DNA of 64,000 bases from Paracoccus hibiscisoli (GTDB lineage Bacteria > Pseudomonadota > Alphaproteobacteria > Rhodobacterales > Rhodobacteraceae), in contig NZ_SUNH01000001.1 in the NCBI RefSeq assembly GCF_005048265.1, positions 16,320 through 80,319 on the forward strand, written 5' to 3'. Positions 44,443 to 52,547 of the stretch are shown piece by piece (positions within the stretch are counted from its first letter, which is position 1; each line of letters starts with the position of its first letter). The position numbers and the translations under genes were made by a program. The notes below the pieces were generated by a model. That model was not told the origin of the DNA. It did not search any database and was given only the letters and a program-made list of their open reading frames with translations.

Positions 44443-45168
44443 ATGAAACCCGCCACCCTGCTGTGCCTGATCCTGGCCGCCTCGGGCTGCGCACGCGCCG
44501 TCAATGTCGGCCAGCCGCCGCAGCTGACCTCTCCGCGCGACAGCGAGGAATTCCAGGCGATGACCAACCCGCCCCTGGACCTGACCCTGAATTCGGGCCG
44601 CCCCGAGGCCGCGGCCTCGCTCTGGGCCGGGACGCAGTCCTCGCTGATCAGCGACCGGCGCGCGGCCATCCGCGGCGATATCCTGACCGTGGTGATCGAG
44701 ATCGACGACCGCGCGGAAATCAGCAACAGCAGCGGCCGGACCCGCAGCTCGCGCGAGAACGTGTCCATCCCGCAGATGGTGGGCATCCCGCAGCGCCTGG
44801 CCGACAAGCTGCCCGAGGGCGCCAGCTTTGACGAACTGGCCGATGCCTCGGCCTCGTCCTCGTATCGCGGCAACGGCAACATCTCGCGGCGCGACAAGCT
44901 GACGTTGCGCGTGGCGGCGACGGTGGTGGACACGCTGCCCAACGGATCGCTGCAGATCGAGGGCACGCAGGAGGTCCGCGTGAACTTCGAGCTGCGCGAG
45001 CTGACCGTCAGCGGCTTTGTCCGCCCCGCCGATATCGGCCGCAGCAACGAGATCGCCTATGACCGCATCGCCGGCGCGCGCATCAGCTATGGCGGCCGCG
45101 GCCAGATCACCGATGTGCAGCAGCCGCGCTATGGCCAGCAGATCGCCGACATCATCCTGCCTTATTGA
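44443..45168 (+). CDS. flgH: Flagellar L-ring lipoprotein FlgH
   Basis: A 241-aa outer-membrane lipoprotein forming the L ring. The lipobox LAASGC places the acylated cysteine at residue 16. The family sequence GDILTVVIEIDDRAEISNS, KLTLRVAATVVDTLPNGSLQIEG and ELTVSGFVRPADIGRSNEIAYDRIA is clear. Start ATG at 44443 follows AAAGGAAAA; the frame is open far upstream but only inside flgG/flgA. Confidence 0.95.
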   Translation: MKPATLLCLILAASGCARAVNVGQPPQLTSPRDSEEFQAMTNPPLDLTLNSGRPEAAASLWAGTQSSLISDRRAAIRGDILTVVIEIDDRAEISNSSGRTRSSRENVSIPQMVGIPQRLADKLPEGASFDELADASASSSYRGNGNISRRDKLTLRVAATVVDTLPNGSLQIEGTQEVRVNFELRELTVSGFVRPADIGRSNEIAYDRIAGARISYGGRGQITDVQQPRYGQQIADIILPY

Positions 45169-45177
45169 GGTGCGACC

Positions 45178-45684
45178 GTGATACGCAAGATCATTCCCCT
45201 GGCCCTGCCCGTCCTGGCCCTCGTGGGGGGGGCGGTCGCCGGCGACATGCTGCGCGCCCCCGCCCCGGACGCCGCCGCATCCGAGCATGCCGGCACCCCC
45301 GAGGCCGCGGGGGACGGCCATGGCGCGGCACCGGGCGGCCATGACGCCGCCCCCGCAGGAGAGGCCGCATGGTTCCAGTTCCCGACCCAGTTCTTCGTGC
45401 CGCTGGTACGGCAGGGGGACCTGCAGGACGTAATGATCCTGACGCTGACCATGCAAACCGACAGCACCAGCCTGGGCGCCCTGGCGAAAAAGGAACACAG
45501 CCTGCGCGACGCGATGCTGCGGGCGCTGATGATCCATGCCAATACCGGCGGGTTCGACGGCAACTTCACCGCCGACCGCAACCTGGCGACGCTGCGCGAA
45601 GGACTGCTGCGCGCGGCCCGCGCCGCCACCGACCTGCCGGTCAGCGCCGTCCTGATCGAGGACATCGTCCGACAGCCCGGCTAG
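45178..45684 (+). CDS. fliL: Flagellar basal body-associated FliL-like protein
   Basis: A 168-aa protein with an N-terminal membrane anchor (about 5-22), a His/Gly/Ala-rich linker (about 35-62) and a periplasmic domain (about 63-168) with FQFPTQFFVPLVRQGDLQDVMILTLTMQ and a C-terminal VLIEDIVRQ, consistent with FliL, which associates with stators. Sequence is divergent, so the call rests partly on position after flgH. Start is GTG at 45178. It is the last gene before a terminator at 45725-45755. Confidence 0.75.
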   Translation: MIRKIIPLALPVLALVGGAVAGDMLRAPAPDAAASEHAGTPEAAGDGHGAAPGGHDAAPAGEAAWFQFPTQFFVPLVRQGDLQDVMILTLTMQTDSTSLGALAKKEHSLRDAMLRALMIHANTGGFDGNFTADRNLATLREGLLRAARAATDLPVSAVLIEDIVRQPG

Positions 45685-45724
45685 GCTTGCCCCGGGCGTC
45701 GCAAGACGTCACAACCTGCAGCAC

Positions 45725-45755
45725 CCGGCGCGCGCCCCACGGCCGCGCCGGTTTT
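45725..45755 (+). terminator. Intrinsic terminator after fliL
   Basis: CCGGCGCG (45725-45732) pairs with CGCGCCGG (45744-45751), followed by TTTT. It closes the flgB-fliL operon and separates it from the glycosyltransferase gene, which starts 23 bases later. Confidence 0.75.
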
Positions 45756-45777
45756 CGCATCGGTCGAAAGGGCTGCC

Positions 45778-46704
45778 ATGACCTCTCCTCATGTGGTGAT
45801 CCTGCTTGCCACCTATCAGGGCGCGGCACATCTGCGCACGCAGCTGGCCAGTATCGCCGGGCAATCCTTCGGGCGCTGGTCGTTGGTGGTGTCGGACGAC
45901 AACTCGACCGATGGCACCCGCGAGATGGTCGCCGATTTCGCGCAGGATCGCCCGCCGGGGCAGATCCGCCTGATCGACGGGCCGCGCCAGGGGGCCACGG
46001 CCAATTTCCTGTCGCTTCTGGATCAGGTTCCCCCAGGCGCGTGGGCGGCGTTCTGCGATCAGGACGACCTGTGGTTCCCCGACAAGCTGGCGCGCGCGGT
46101 GGCCGCGATGGCGCATCAGACCTGGGCCGCGCATTACGCCGCGCGCACCATCATCACCGATGCCGACCTGCGCCCGCTGGTCCCCTCACGACAGTTCCAC
46201 AGGCCCTTGGGGTTCCGCAACGCATTGGTCCAGGCCTGCATGGCGGGCAACACCTCGGTCTTCAATGCCCGGGCGGTGGCCCTGCTGCAGGCGGCGGTCC
46301 CGCACGCACGCCGTGCCGGGGTGATTTCGCATGACTGGTGGGCCTATCAGGTGACGGCCGCCCATGGCGCGCAGCTGATCCACGACCCGCAGCCGGCCCT
46401 GCTGTATCGCCAGCATGCCCGCAGCGAGGTCGGCCGCAACGATACCGCACCCGCCCTGGCCGCACGGTTCCGCAAGCTGATGGGAGGAGAGTTCGGCACC
46501 TGGCTGCGGGCGGGCCATGACAGCCTGGCGCCACTGGACCTGCCCCAAGACAGCCGACTGGCGCTGGCACAGTTGGACCAGATGCTCAGCAGGCCCGGCT
46601 TGGCCGCAGTGGCGGCGCTGCGCCGCGGCGGGTTCTACAGACAGACCAGAGCCGCGACGGCGGCTCTGGTCCTGTCGGCCCTGACCGGGGCCCTGCGCGC
46701 CTGA
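45778..46704 (+). CDS. Glycosyltransferase family 2 protein in the flagellar island
   Basis: A 308-aa GT-A-fold transferase. The opening VVILLATYQGAAHLRTQLASIAGQS, the SDDNSTDGT nucleotide-binding segment, and the DQDDLWFPDKLARAV variant of DxD are those of rhamnosyltransferase-like GT2 enzymes. It may glycosylate flagellin or add sugar to LPS/capsule; no sugar-nucleotide genes are adjacent. It is bracketed by the fliL terminator and the converging flgI gene (4 bases apart), so it is transcribed by itself. Codon use looks like that of neighbours, giving no sign of recent transfer. Confidence 0.88.
   Translation: MTSPHVVILLATYQGAAHLRTQLASIAGQSFGRWSLVVSDDNSTDGTREMVADFAQDRPPGQIRLIDGPRQGATANFLSLLDQVPPGAWAAFCDQDDLWFPDKLARAVAAMAHQTWAAHYAARTIITDADLRPLVPSRQFHRPLGFRNALVQACMAGNTSVFNARAVALLQAAVPHARRAGVISHDWWAYQVTAAHGAQLIHDPQPALLYRQHARSEVGRNDTAPALAARFRKLMGGEFGTWLRAGHDSLAPLDLPQDSRLALAQLDQMLSRPGLAAVAALRRGGFYRQTRAATAALVLSALTGALRA
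46644..46671. terminator. Perfect 11-bp hairpin at the 3' end of the glycosyltransferase gene
   Basis: GACCAGAGCCG pairs with CGGCTCTGGTC around a CGACGG loop, inside the last codons of the glycosyltransferase and 38 bases beyond the flgI stop on the other strand. It lacks a T-run, so a role as shared terminator or RNA-protecting stem is tentative. Confidence 0.4.
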
Positions 46705-46708
46705 GGCG

Positions 46709-47812
46709 TCATTCGACGATCAGGTCCGCATGCAGCGCCCCGGCCGAGTGGATCGATTTCAGGATGTCGATCATGTCGCGCGGGCGCACCCCAAGGGCGT
46801 TCAGCCCGTCGACCAGATCGCTGAGGTTCGTCTCGCCCGCAACCTCGACAAAGCCGATACCGGGTTCCTGCACCATTTCGACGGCAGTGCGGGGGACAGT
46901 CACCGTCTCGCCCTGGGCAAAGGGATTGGGCTGGGACACCAACGGCGCCTCGGCCACGCGCAGGGTCAGGTTGCCCTGGGACACCGCGACCCGCGAAATC
47001 CGCACCCGCTCTCCGACAACGATCGTGCCGGATTTATGGTCGATCACGACCTTGGCGCGGTCCTCTGGCTCGATCAGCAGGTTCTCGATCCGGCCCACGA
47101 CACGGGCCGGGTTCACGTCGCCCAGACCACGAAAGTTGACCACGATCGTGCCGCTGTCCAGCGTCACTGCCAGCTGGCGGTTGAAGTCGCGGTTGATCGC
47201 ATCCTCGACGCGGGTGGCGGTGGTGAAATCGGCGTTGCGCAGCGCGATGCGGATGTCGTTGATCCCCGCAAAGTCGAACTCGACCTCGCGTTCGACGCGG
47301 GCCCCGACCGGGATGCTGCCCGTGGTGGGGACACCCTCGACCACGCGGGCGGCATCGCCCTGGGCCGCGGCCCCCCCGGCAATGATCGAACCCTGTGCCA
47401 CGGCATAGATGTTGCCGTCCGCCGCCTTCAGTGGTGTCATGACCAGCGTGCCGCCCAGCAGGCTCTTCGCATCGCCGATGGCCGCCACCTTCACGTCGAT
47501 GCGGCTGCCAGAGCGGGCAAAGGGCGGCAGCGTCGCGGTCACGATCACCGCCGCGACGTTCTTGGACCGCAGCGCATCATCGGTGACGTTGACGCCCAAC
47601 CGCTCCAGCAGGCCGGCCAGCATGTCCTCGGTAAAGGGGGCGTTGCGCATCCCGTCGCCCGATCCGTCCAGGCCGACCACCAGGCCATAGCCCACCAGGT
47701 CGTTCCCGCGGACCCCGTCGAAATCGGCCAGATCCTTGATGCGCACCGGAACGGCCAATGCCGACATGCTGAAGGCCAACCACAGGATCAAGGCATGAAT
47801 GAGTGTCTTCAC
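46709..47812 (-). CDS. flgI: Flagellar P-ring protein FlgI
   Basis: A 367-aa periplasmic ring protein with a signal peptide (about 1-20, ending SALA). Family sequence includes RIKDLADFDGVRGNDLVGYGLVVGLDGSGD, GGTLVMTPLKAADGNIYAVAQG and a C-terminal LVDGLNALGVRPRDMIDILKSIHSAGALHADLIVE. Start is GTG at 47812 and overlaps the flgL stop by four bases (GTGA). It is last in the leftward operon flgE-flgK-flgL-flgI. Confidence 0.96.
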   Translation of the reverse strand: MKTLIHALILWLAFSMSALAVPVRIKDLADFDGVRGNDLVGYGLVVGLDGSGDGMRNAPFTEDMLAGLLERLGVNVTDDALRSKNVAAVIVTATLPPFARSGSRIDVKVAAIGDAKSLLGGTLVMTPLKAADGNIYAVAQGSIIAGGAAAQGDAARVVEGVPTTGSIPVGARVEREVEFDFAGINDIRIALRNADFTTATRVEDAINRDFNRQLAVTLDSGTIVVNFRGLGDVNPARVVGRIENLLIEPEDRAKVVIDHKSGTIVVGERVRISRVAVSQGNLTLRVAEAPLVSQPNPFAQGETVTVPRTAVEMVQEPGIGFVEVAGETNLSDLVDGLNALGVRPRDMIDILKSIHSAGALHADLIVE

Positions 47813-48822
47813 CGCAAATAATCCACCAGTTTGAGCTTCGACAACCGCGCCGTCACGGCATAGAGCGCTTCCAGCTGGCCCTGCACCTCGGTCAGGGCGG
47901 CAGCGGTTTCGAACGGATCGGCGCTGCGGATTTCGCCGCGGGCGCGTTCAAGCGCGTTGAGGCTTGATGTTCCCGTGACCTGGGCGCGTTCGACGACCTG
48001 CTGGGCCAGGCCGACGCGGCCCATCTCGCTCAGCATGCTGCTGTCGGCGACTGTCATCTGCAGGCCCGCAGTGGTCATCAGCTGCCGCCGCTCGACCGGA
48101 TTGCCAGCCAGCGCACCGCGATCCATCACCGCAGCCATCGCCAGCCCTTTCAAGAGGTCGCGCACCGCCGCAGAAGCACCGGTCGTCTCCATCGGAACGG
48201 CCACCCCTTCGCCGACCGAGATGCGCTGTGCCGGGCCAAGCGTTCCGTGATAGGCGGTGTCCAGGAACCCGCCGCCACCCTCCGGCGCGTCGAACCAGTC
48301 CGACACCGCTTGCGCGACATCGGCGGCCGTGGTCAGGGGCGCGGTGATGCCCTGCAGGATGTCCAGCATCTCGGCCGCGCTGGACAGGGGCACCACGTCG
48401 CTGGCCTCTCCCGAGAACAGATAGCGGTTGCTGTTGGTCCCGTTCAGCCGCTGGATGACCGATTCGAAGGCATTGGCGACTTCGGCCGATCGCGTGCCAA
48501 GGACAGCAGCATCCCCGAACGGATCAACCGCCAGCGCAAATCCCAGCTCTGTCGTGCTCAGGCGCACCGAAGCAAAGACATCCTGGATCGCCTGCAGGCG
48601 GATTGCGGCATCGCTGCCGTTCTGGCGCAGCTGGCTGGTCAGCCGGATGCGGCTCTCGATCTCGTTCAGGGCGCGGGTGTTGCCCTCGAGGCGCTGGCCA
48701 ACATCGGCCACCTGGCCCGACGCGACCTCCTGGGTCAGCGTGGACAGCGTCGTCTTGATCCGGTTCGAGGCGACCTGCAGGGCGTAGGCTCGGGCTTGGT
48801 CGCCGATACTGTTCAGGGTCAC
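47809..48822 (-). CDS. flgL: Flagellar hook-filament junction protein FlgL
   Basis: A 337-aa flagellin-like junction protein. The N-terminal helix region (about 1-70) and C-terminal region ALERARGEIRSADPFETAAALTEVQGQLEALYAVTARLSKLKLVDYLR are of the flagellin/FlgL type. The middle is divergent, as usual. It follows flgK by four bases and couples into flgI, supporting the assignment over flagellin. Confidence 0.85.
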   Translation of the reverse strand: MTLNSIGDQARAYALQVASNRIKTTLSTLTQEVASGQVADVGQRLEGNTRALNEIESRIRLTSQLRQNGSDAAIRLQAIQDVFASVRLSTTELGFALAVDPFGDAAVLGTRSAEVANAFESVIQRLNGTNSNRYLFSGEASDVVPLSSAAEMLDILQGITAPLTTAADVAQAVSDWFDAPEGGGGFLDTAYHGTLGPAQRISVGEGVAVPMETTGASAAVRDLLKGLAMAAVMDRGALAGNPVERRQLMTTAGLQMTVADSSMLSEMGRVGLAQQVVERAQVTGTSSLNALERARGEIRSADPFETAAALTEVQGQLEALYAVTARLSKLKLVDYLR

Positions 48823-48826
48823 TGGC

Positions 48827-50272
48827 TTATATCCTCAGGATCTGGTTGATCATCTCGTCCACGGCGGACAGCACGCGGGCATTGGCGGCAAAGGACTGTT
48901 CGTATTGCAGCAACCGCTGCATCTCGGCGTCGCTGTCCACGCCCTCGGCCATCATGCTGGCCGACAGGGTGGACTGGCGGCTGCTGCGGACCGCCAGATC
49001 GGCCTGGGCCTCGACGCGACGCGTGGCGACGCGAGATTCGACGGACCCGAACCGCGATGACAGGCTGCCATTGCCGGTAAAGCCGCTTCCGGGCTGGGCG
49101 GGACGCTGCGCATCCAGCGCGTCGACCAGCGCGTTCAGCACCGACGATTGGCCCACCGGCTCGCCATTGGGCGCCTGCAACCCTGATCGAAGACGCCACA
49201 GCTGCCCCCCCTGACCCGGATCGACGCTGGCGTTCAGCGCGATCCGCCCGGCCAGCCCGACCAGGGTGGCCGGATCGGCGCGGGCGCCTGCATCGGTGAA
49301 CAGACCCGCATCTCCGGCACCCAGGGTCGGATCGACCGCAGGGTCGGCCAGGCGCTGGTGCAATTCAAAGGCCATGTCGTCCAGTTCGGACTGCAGTTGG
49401 GGGCCCAACTGATCGCGGATCTGGAAATTCGCCGCCAGCGACCCGCCCCCGAACAGCCGCATCTGCGCGGCGCTCAGCGCGGTACCGTTCAGCGTCAGCA
49501 GCTCCAGCGGCGCGCCGACCACCTGGCCGGCGGTCACCTGGGCATTGCCTTGGAACCCCAGCCGCGCCGGGACGCTGCCGTCCAGCAGGACCGCGCCCTC
49601 GGCCGTGAACAGCGCGACCTTGCCGCCCTCGCGGGTGACCTCCTGCACCGGAACGATCCGGGCGATCCGGTCGATCTGCTGCTGGCGCTCATCCATCAGG
49701 GGGGTGGCGTCCTTGCCATCCGCGTCCAGAACCGTAATGCGCGCGTTCAGATAGGCCACACGCTCAAGCGCGGCATTCACCGTGGCCACCTCGCTGGCGA
49801 TGTCCTGCTGGGCCGTGCTGCGGGCCGCCTGGACCGCGGTCGAGGCCGCGTTCAGTCGACCGGCCAGGGCCGAGGCCGTGCTGACGATCTGGGACAGGCG
49901 GATCTCATCGTCGGGGCGGGCGGCGGCGGCGCTCAGCGCGGCCTGGAAATCGGTCAATGCGGTGGACAGGGCCTGCGGCTCTCCGGGCAGGCCCACGATC
50001 TTTTCCATCCCCTGGAAGAACGAGGCCCGCGCCGAAACATCGCCGACCGAGGATGCCGCCATCCGCGCCTCGGACAGCAGGCTGGCATTCACGATGCGGG
50101 TGATGCCATCGATGCGCACGCCCCCGCCCAGCAACTGGGCGGTCACCACCATCTCGCGCCGGGCATAGCCCGGCGTCATGATGTTGGACAGGTTCGAGGC
50201 CACGACCTCGGTCCCGCGCGCGGTGGCGGTCAGTCCCGACATCGCATTCGATATCGCCTTTGCAATGCTCAT
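48827..50272 (-). CDS. flgK: Flagellar hook-associated protein FlgK (HAP1)
   Basis: A 481-aa junction protein. It starts MSIAKAISNAMSGLTATARGTEVVASNLSNIMTPGYARRE, the FlgK form of the axial motif, and ends with SVNLDEE-like residues replaced by SDAEMQRLLQYEQSFAANARVLSAVDEMINQILRI. A coiled-coil stretch lies about 130-190. It is the second gene of the flgE-flgK-flgL-flgI operon. Confidence 0.94.
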   Translation of the reverse strand: MSIAKAISNAMSGLTATARGTEVVASNLSNIMTPGYARREMVVTAQLLGGGVRIDGITRIVNASLLSEARMAASSVGDVSARASFFQGMEKIVGLPGEPQALSTALTDFQAALSAAAARPDDEIRLSQIVSTASALAGRLNAASTAVQAARSTAQQDIASEVATVNAALERVAYLNARITVLDADGKDATPLMDERQQQIDRIARIVPVQEVTREGGKVALFTAEGAVLLDGSVPARLGFQGNAQVTAGQVVGAPLELLTLNGTALSAAQMRLFGGGSLAANFQIRDQLGPQLQSELDDMAFELHQRLADPAVDPTLGAGDAGLFTDAGARADPATLVGLAGRIALNASVDPGQGGQLWRLRSGLQAPNGEPVGQSSVLNALVDALDAQRPAQPGSGFTGNGSLSSRFGSVESRVATRRVEAQADLAVRSSRQSTLSASMMAEGVDSDAEMQRLLQYEQSFAANARVLSAVDEMINQILRI

Positions 50273-50305
50273 GTCCGGCCTCCTGCGCGGGCCCCTGCGG
50301 GCGGA

Positions 50306-51616
50306 TCAGCGTTTGATATTGGTGGTTTCCTGCAGCATCTCGTCCACCGTCTGGATGATCTTGGCGTTCGACGAATAGGCGCGCTGCGTGGTGATCAGAT
50401 GGGTCAGTTCCTGGGCGATGTCCGTGGTGGACGCCTCGCGGGCATAGCCGGCGATCGCACCGGTCGGCCCGTCACCCGCATCCCACAGAAAGAAGCCGCC
50501 CGAATCGGGCGAGGTCTTGAACGCCTGCCCCTCCATCGCGATCAGCCCGTTCGGGTTCGGCACGTCGACGACGGGAATACGGTACAGCGCCTTGACGAAG
50601 CCGGTGTCATAGGTCGCCTTGACGAAGCCCTGAGCATCGACCTCGACACCCACCAGCTGACCGACCGGAGATCCGTTCTTGGTGATATTGGACGGAGAGA
50701 AGCTGGCCGCCAGCTGCTTCAGCCCGCTGGCCCCGCCCGGCACGCCGATGACCAGCTCCATATTGCCCCCGCCCACATTCAGCGGAATCGCGCCGGAGGC
50801 TTCAACATACGGCCCGAAGGCACCGCCACCGATATCCTCGACAGTCGCCAGCGCGCCGCCGCCCGTCTGACTGTCGTCGAAGGTCACCCGGAAAGTCGAA
50901 ATCATCGCGTTGTCCGAGGCGCTGTCGCGGATCTCGACCACCCAGCTGTTCGACATGCCGGGCGTTCCGGGCAGATCGGGGGTGAAGGTGATGTCCAGCG
51001 ATTCGGACGTGCCCAGATTGCCGAAATACTCGACCTTCAGCGGCAGAGGCGCACCCGAACTGCCCGGCAGGGTCTGCGTGGCGGGCAGGTTCGCGCCCAG
51101 CATCACCTGGGTGGTGGGGTCGCCCTCGGGGCGGTTCGCCTCGATCCGGATGGGCTGCAGCGCGGCGGCCGTGTCACGCGCGACCAGCGGCATGGTGCCG
51201 TCGCCCGCGGTGGGCCAGCCCATCAGCACCAGCCCGCTTTCGTTGCGCAACAGCCCGCTGGCATCGGGACGGAACGCGCCTGTCCGCGTCATCATCAGGG
51301 ATGGCGCATTGCCGCTGGTCGCGTCGTTCAGCGTGGTCACCGGCAGCATGCCGCGCCCGGTCATCGCCAGATCCAGCGCGTTCGAGGTCGTCACGATGGC
51401 CCCGTCCTGCGACACCGACCGGGTGGTCGAGGCGCGCACGCCGCCCGCGGTGTACAGCCCGGCGCCCTGCCCCACGACCAGAGAGTTGAAGGCGGTCTCG
51501 ACCCGTTTGTAGCCGAAGGTCGAGGCATTCGCGATATTGTCCGAGATCGTGCCGAGACGGGACGAATTCGCCGTCAGGCCGGACACGCCGGCATTCATCG
51601 CTGAGGAGATGGACAT
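50306..51616 (-). CDS. flgE: Flagellar hook protein FlgE
   Basis: A 436-aa hook subunit. The N-terminus MSISSAMNAGVSGLTANSSRLGTISDNIANASTFGYKRVE and the C-terminal EASTTDIAQELTHLITTQRAYSSNAKIIQTVDEMLQ are typical. The central hook domains occupy about 90-370. It begins the leftward hook operon, with a CtrA-like site about 50 bases upstream. flgD, the hook cap needed for its assembly, is not adjacent. Confidence 0.95.
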   Translation of the reverse strand: MSISSAMNAGVSGLTANSSRLGTISDNIANASTFGYKRVETAFNSLVVGQGAGLYTAGGVRASTTRSVSQDGAIVTTSNALDLAMTGRGMLPVTTLNDATSGNAPSLMMTRTGAFRPDASGLLRNESGLVLMGWPTAGDGTMPLVARDTAAALQPIRIEANRPEGDPTTQVMLGANLPATQTLPGSSGAPLPLKVEYFGNLGTSESLDITFTPDLPGTPGMSNSWVVEIRDSASDNAMISTFRVTFDDSQTGGGALATVEDIGGGAFGPYVEASGAIPLNVGGGNMELVIGVPGGASGLKQLAASFSPSNITKNGSPVGQLVGVEVDAQGFVKATYDTGFVKALYRIPVVDVPNPNGLIAMEGQAFKTSPDSGGFFLWDAGDGPTGAIAGYAREASTTDIAQELTHLITTQRAYSSNAKIIQTVDEMLQETTNIKR

Positions 51617-51668
51617 GGACAGACACCCTTCTGATTTCGGTCTTGTCTGCCACCCTGCCCCGGAACGC

Positions 51669-51683
51669 TTAAGATAAGGCTAA
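51669..51683. promoter_or_regulatory. CtrA-like box upstream of flgE
   Basis: On the plus strand TTAA-GATAAGG-CTAA; on the minus strand TTAG-N7-TTAA, matching the CtrA consensus at 7 of 8 positions. It is 52 bases before the flgE start, in the gap between motB and flgE. Confidence 0.5.
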
Positions 51684-51692
51684 TCGGACCGC

Positions 51693-52469
51693 CTATCTCA
51701 GTAAAATCAGCTCAACCCGGTTGTTCAGCGGGTCCATCGGATTGGGCCGGCGCGGCTTGCGGTCGCCAAAGGCACTGACCCGCTGCACGCGTTTTCCGTT
51801 GAATCCCTGCTGTTCCAGCAGGTTGCGCACCGTATGCGCCCGCGCATCCGACAGCGGCCAGACCGGAGAGGCCAGCAGCGTTTCGGGATAGGCCCGCACA
51901 TGCCCGGTCAGCGCCACGTCGTTGCGCACGTGACCGATCACCCGGGCGATGATTCCCATCAGCTCGCTCAGCGCAGGCTGGGGCTGGGCGGTGTCGTCCA
52001 CGAACAGCGGCGCATCGGTCAGATCGCCCAGCTCGATCACCAGGCCCTCATCGGTCATGCGGGTGACGACATGCTGCAGCAGGTTGGTCAACTGGGCCGA
52101 TTCGGCGCCCGTGCCGGTCAGGCTGTCCTGGACCGCTTTGGCGACCTCCTCGAAATCGCCGGCCTTGTCGGTGTCGGGCAGCGGCGCCTCGATCGCGTGG
52201 CGCACGCCCTCATCCGTCCCCTCGCCGCCGCCGCTGGTGGTCGAGGAGGGCGTCTGGATCACGGTCGGCGCGAAATAATCGGCCAGGCCCGATTTTTGAT
52301 CCTCGGTCGTGGCGCTCAGCAGCCACAGAAGCAGGAAGAACGCCATCATCGCGGTCACGAAATCAGCATAGGCCACCTTCCAGGCGCCGCCGTGATGGCC
52401 GCCCTCCCCCGAGGCCTCGATCCGCTTGATGATGATGGACGGCCCGTTCAGCCCCTTGCCCGCAGCCAT
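51693..52469 (-). CDS. motB: Flagellar motor stator protein MotB
   Basis: A 258-aa stator subunit. One transmembrane helix (about 31-52) contains WKVAYADFVTAMMAFFLLLWLL with the proton-carrying Asp36. A periplasmic linker with plug region follows, and the C-terminal OmpA-like peptidoglycan-binding domain (about 130-258) ends PLSDARAHTVRNLL, VSAFGDRKP and NNRVEL. ATG at 52469 has AAAGGGTG upstream. motA, normally adjacent, is not in the window, so the partner must be encoded elsewhere. It stands apart from flgE by 76 bases. Confidence 0.93.
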   Translation of the reverse strand: MAAGKGLNGPSIIIKRIEASGEGGHHGGAWKVAYADFVTAMMAFFLLLWLLSATTEDQKSGLADYFAPTVIQTPSSTTSGGGEGTDEGVRHAIEAPLPDTDKAGDFEEVAKAVQDSLTGTGAESAQLTNLLQHVVTRMTDEGLVIELGDLTDAPLFVDDTAQPQPALSELMGIIARVIGHVRNDVALTGHVRAYPETLLASPVWPLSDARAHTVRNLLEQQGFNGKRVQRVSAFGDRKPRRPNPMDPLNNRVELILLR

Positions 52470-52517
52470 GATGTCACCCTTTGTTCCGGTCAGACTTCCT
52501 TGTCGCCGGAGCAAAGG

Positions 52518-52532
52518 TTTCAAACAAGTTAA
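52518..52532. promoter_or_regulatory. Weak CtrA-like half site upstream of motB
   Basis: TTTC-AAACAAG-TTAA: one perfect TTAA half and one poor half, 49 bases before the motB start. Listed because it has the same position as the better sites before flgB and flgE. Confidence 0.25.
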
Positions 52533-52547
52533 CGGATCAAATGCGCC

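Noticed and set aside
48827..51616. Possible flagellin gene among flgE, flgK and flgL
   Set aside because: Each protein matches its hook or junction family by N- and C-terminal motifs; no flagellin-like D0/D1 pair of normal length is present besides FlgL.
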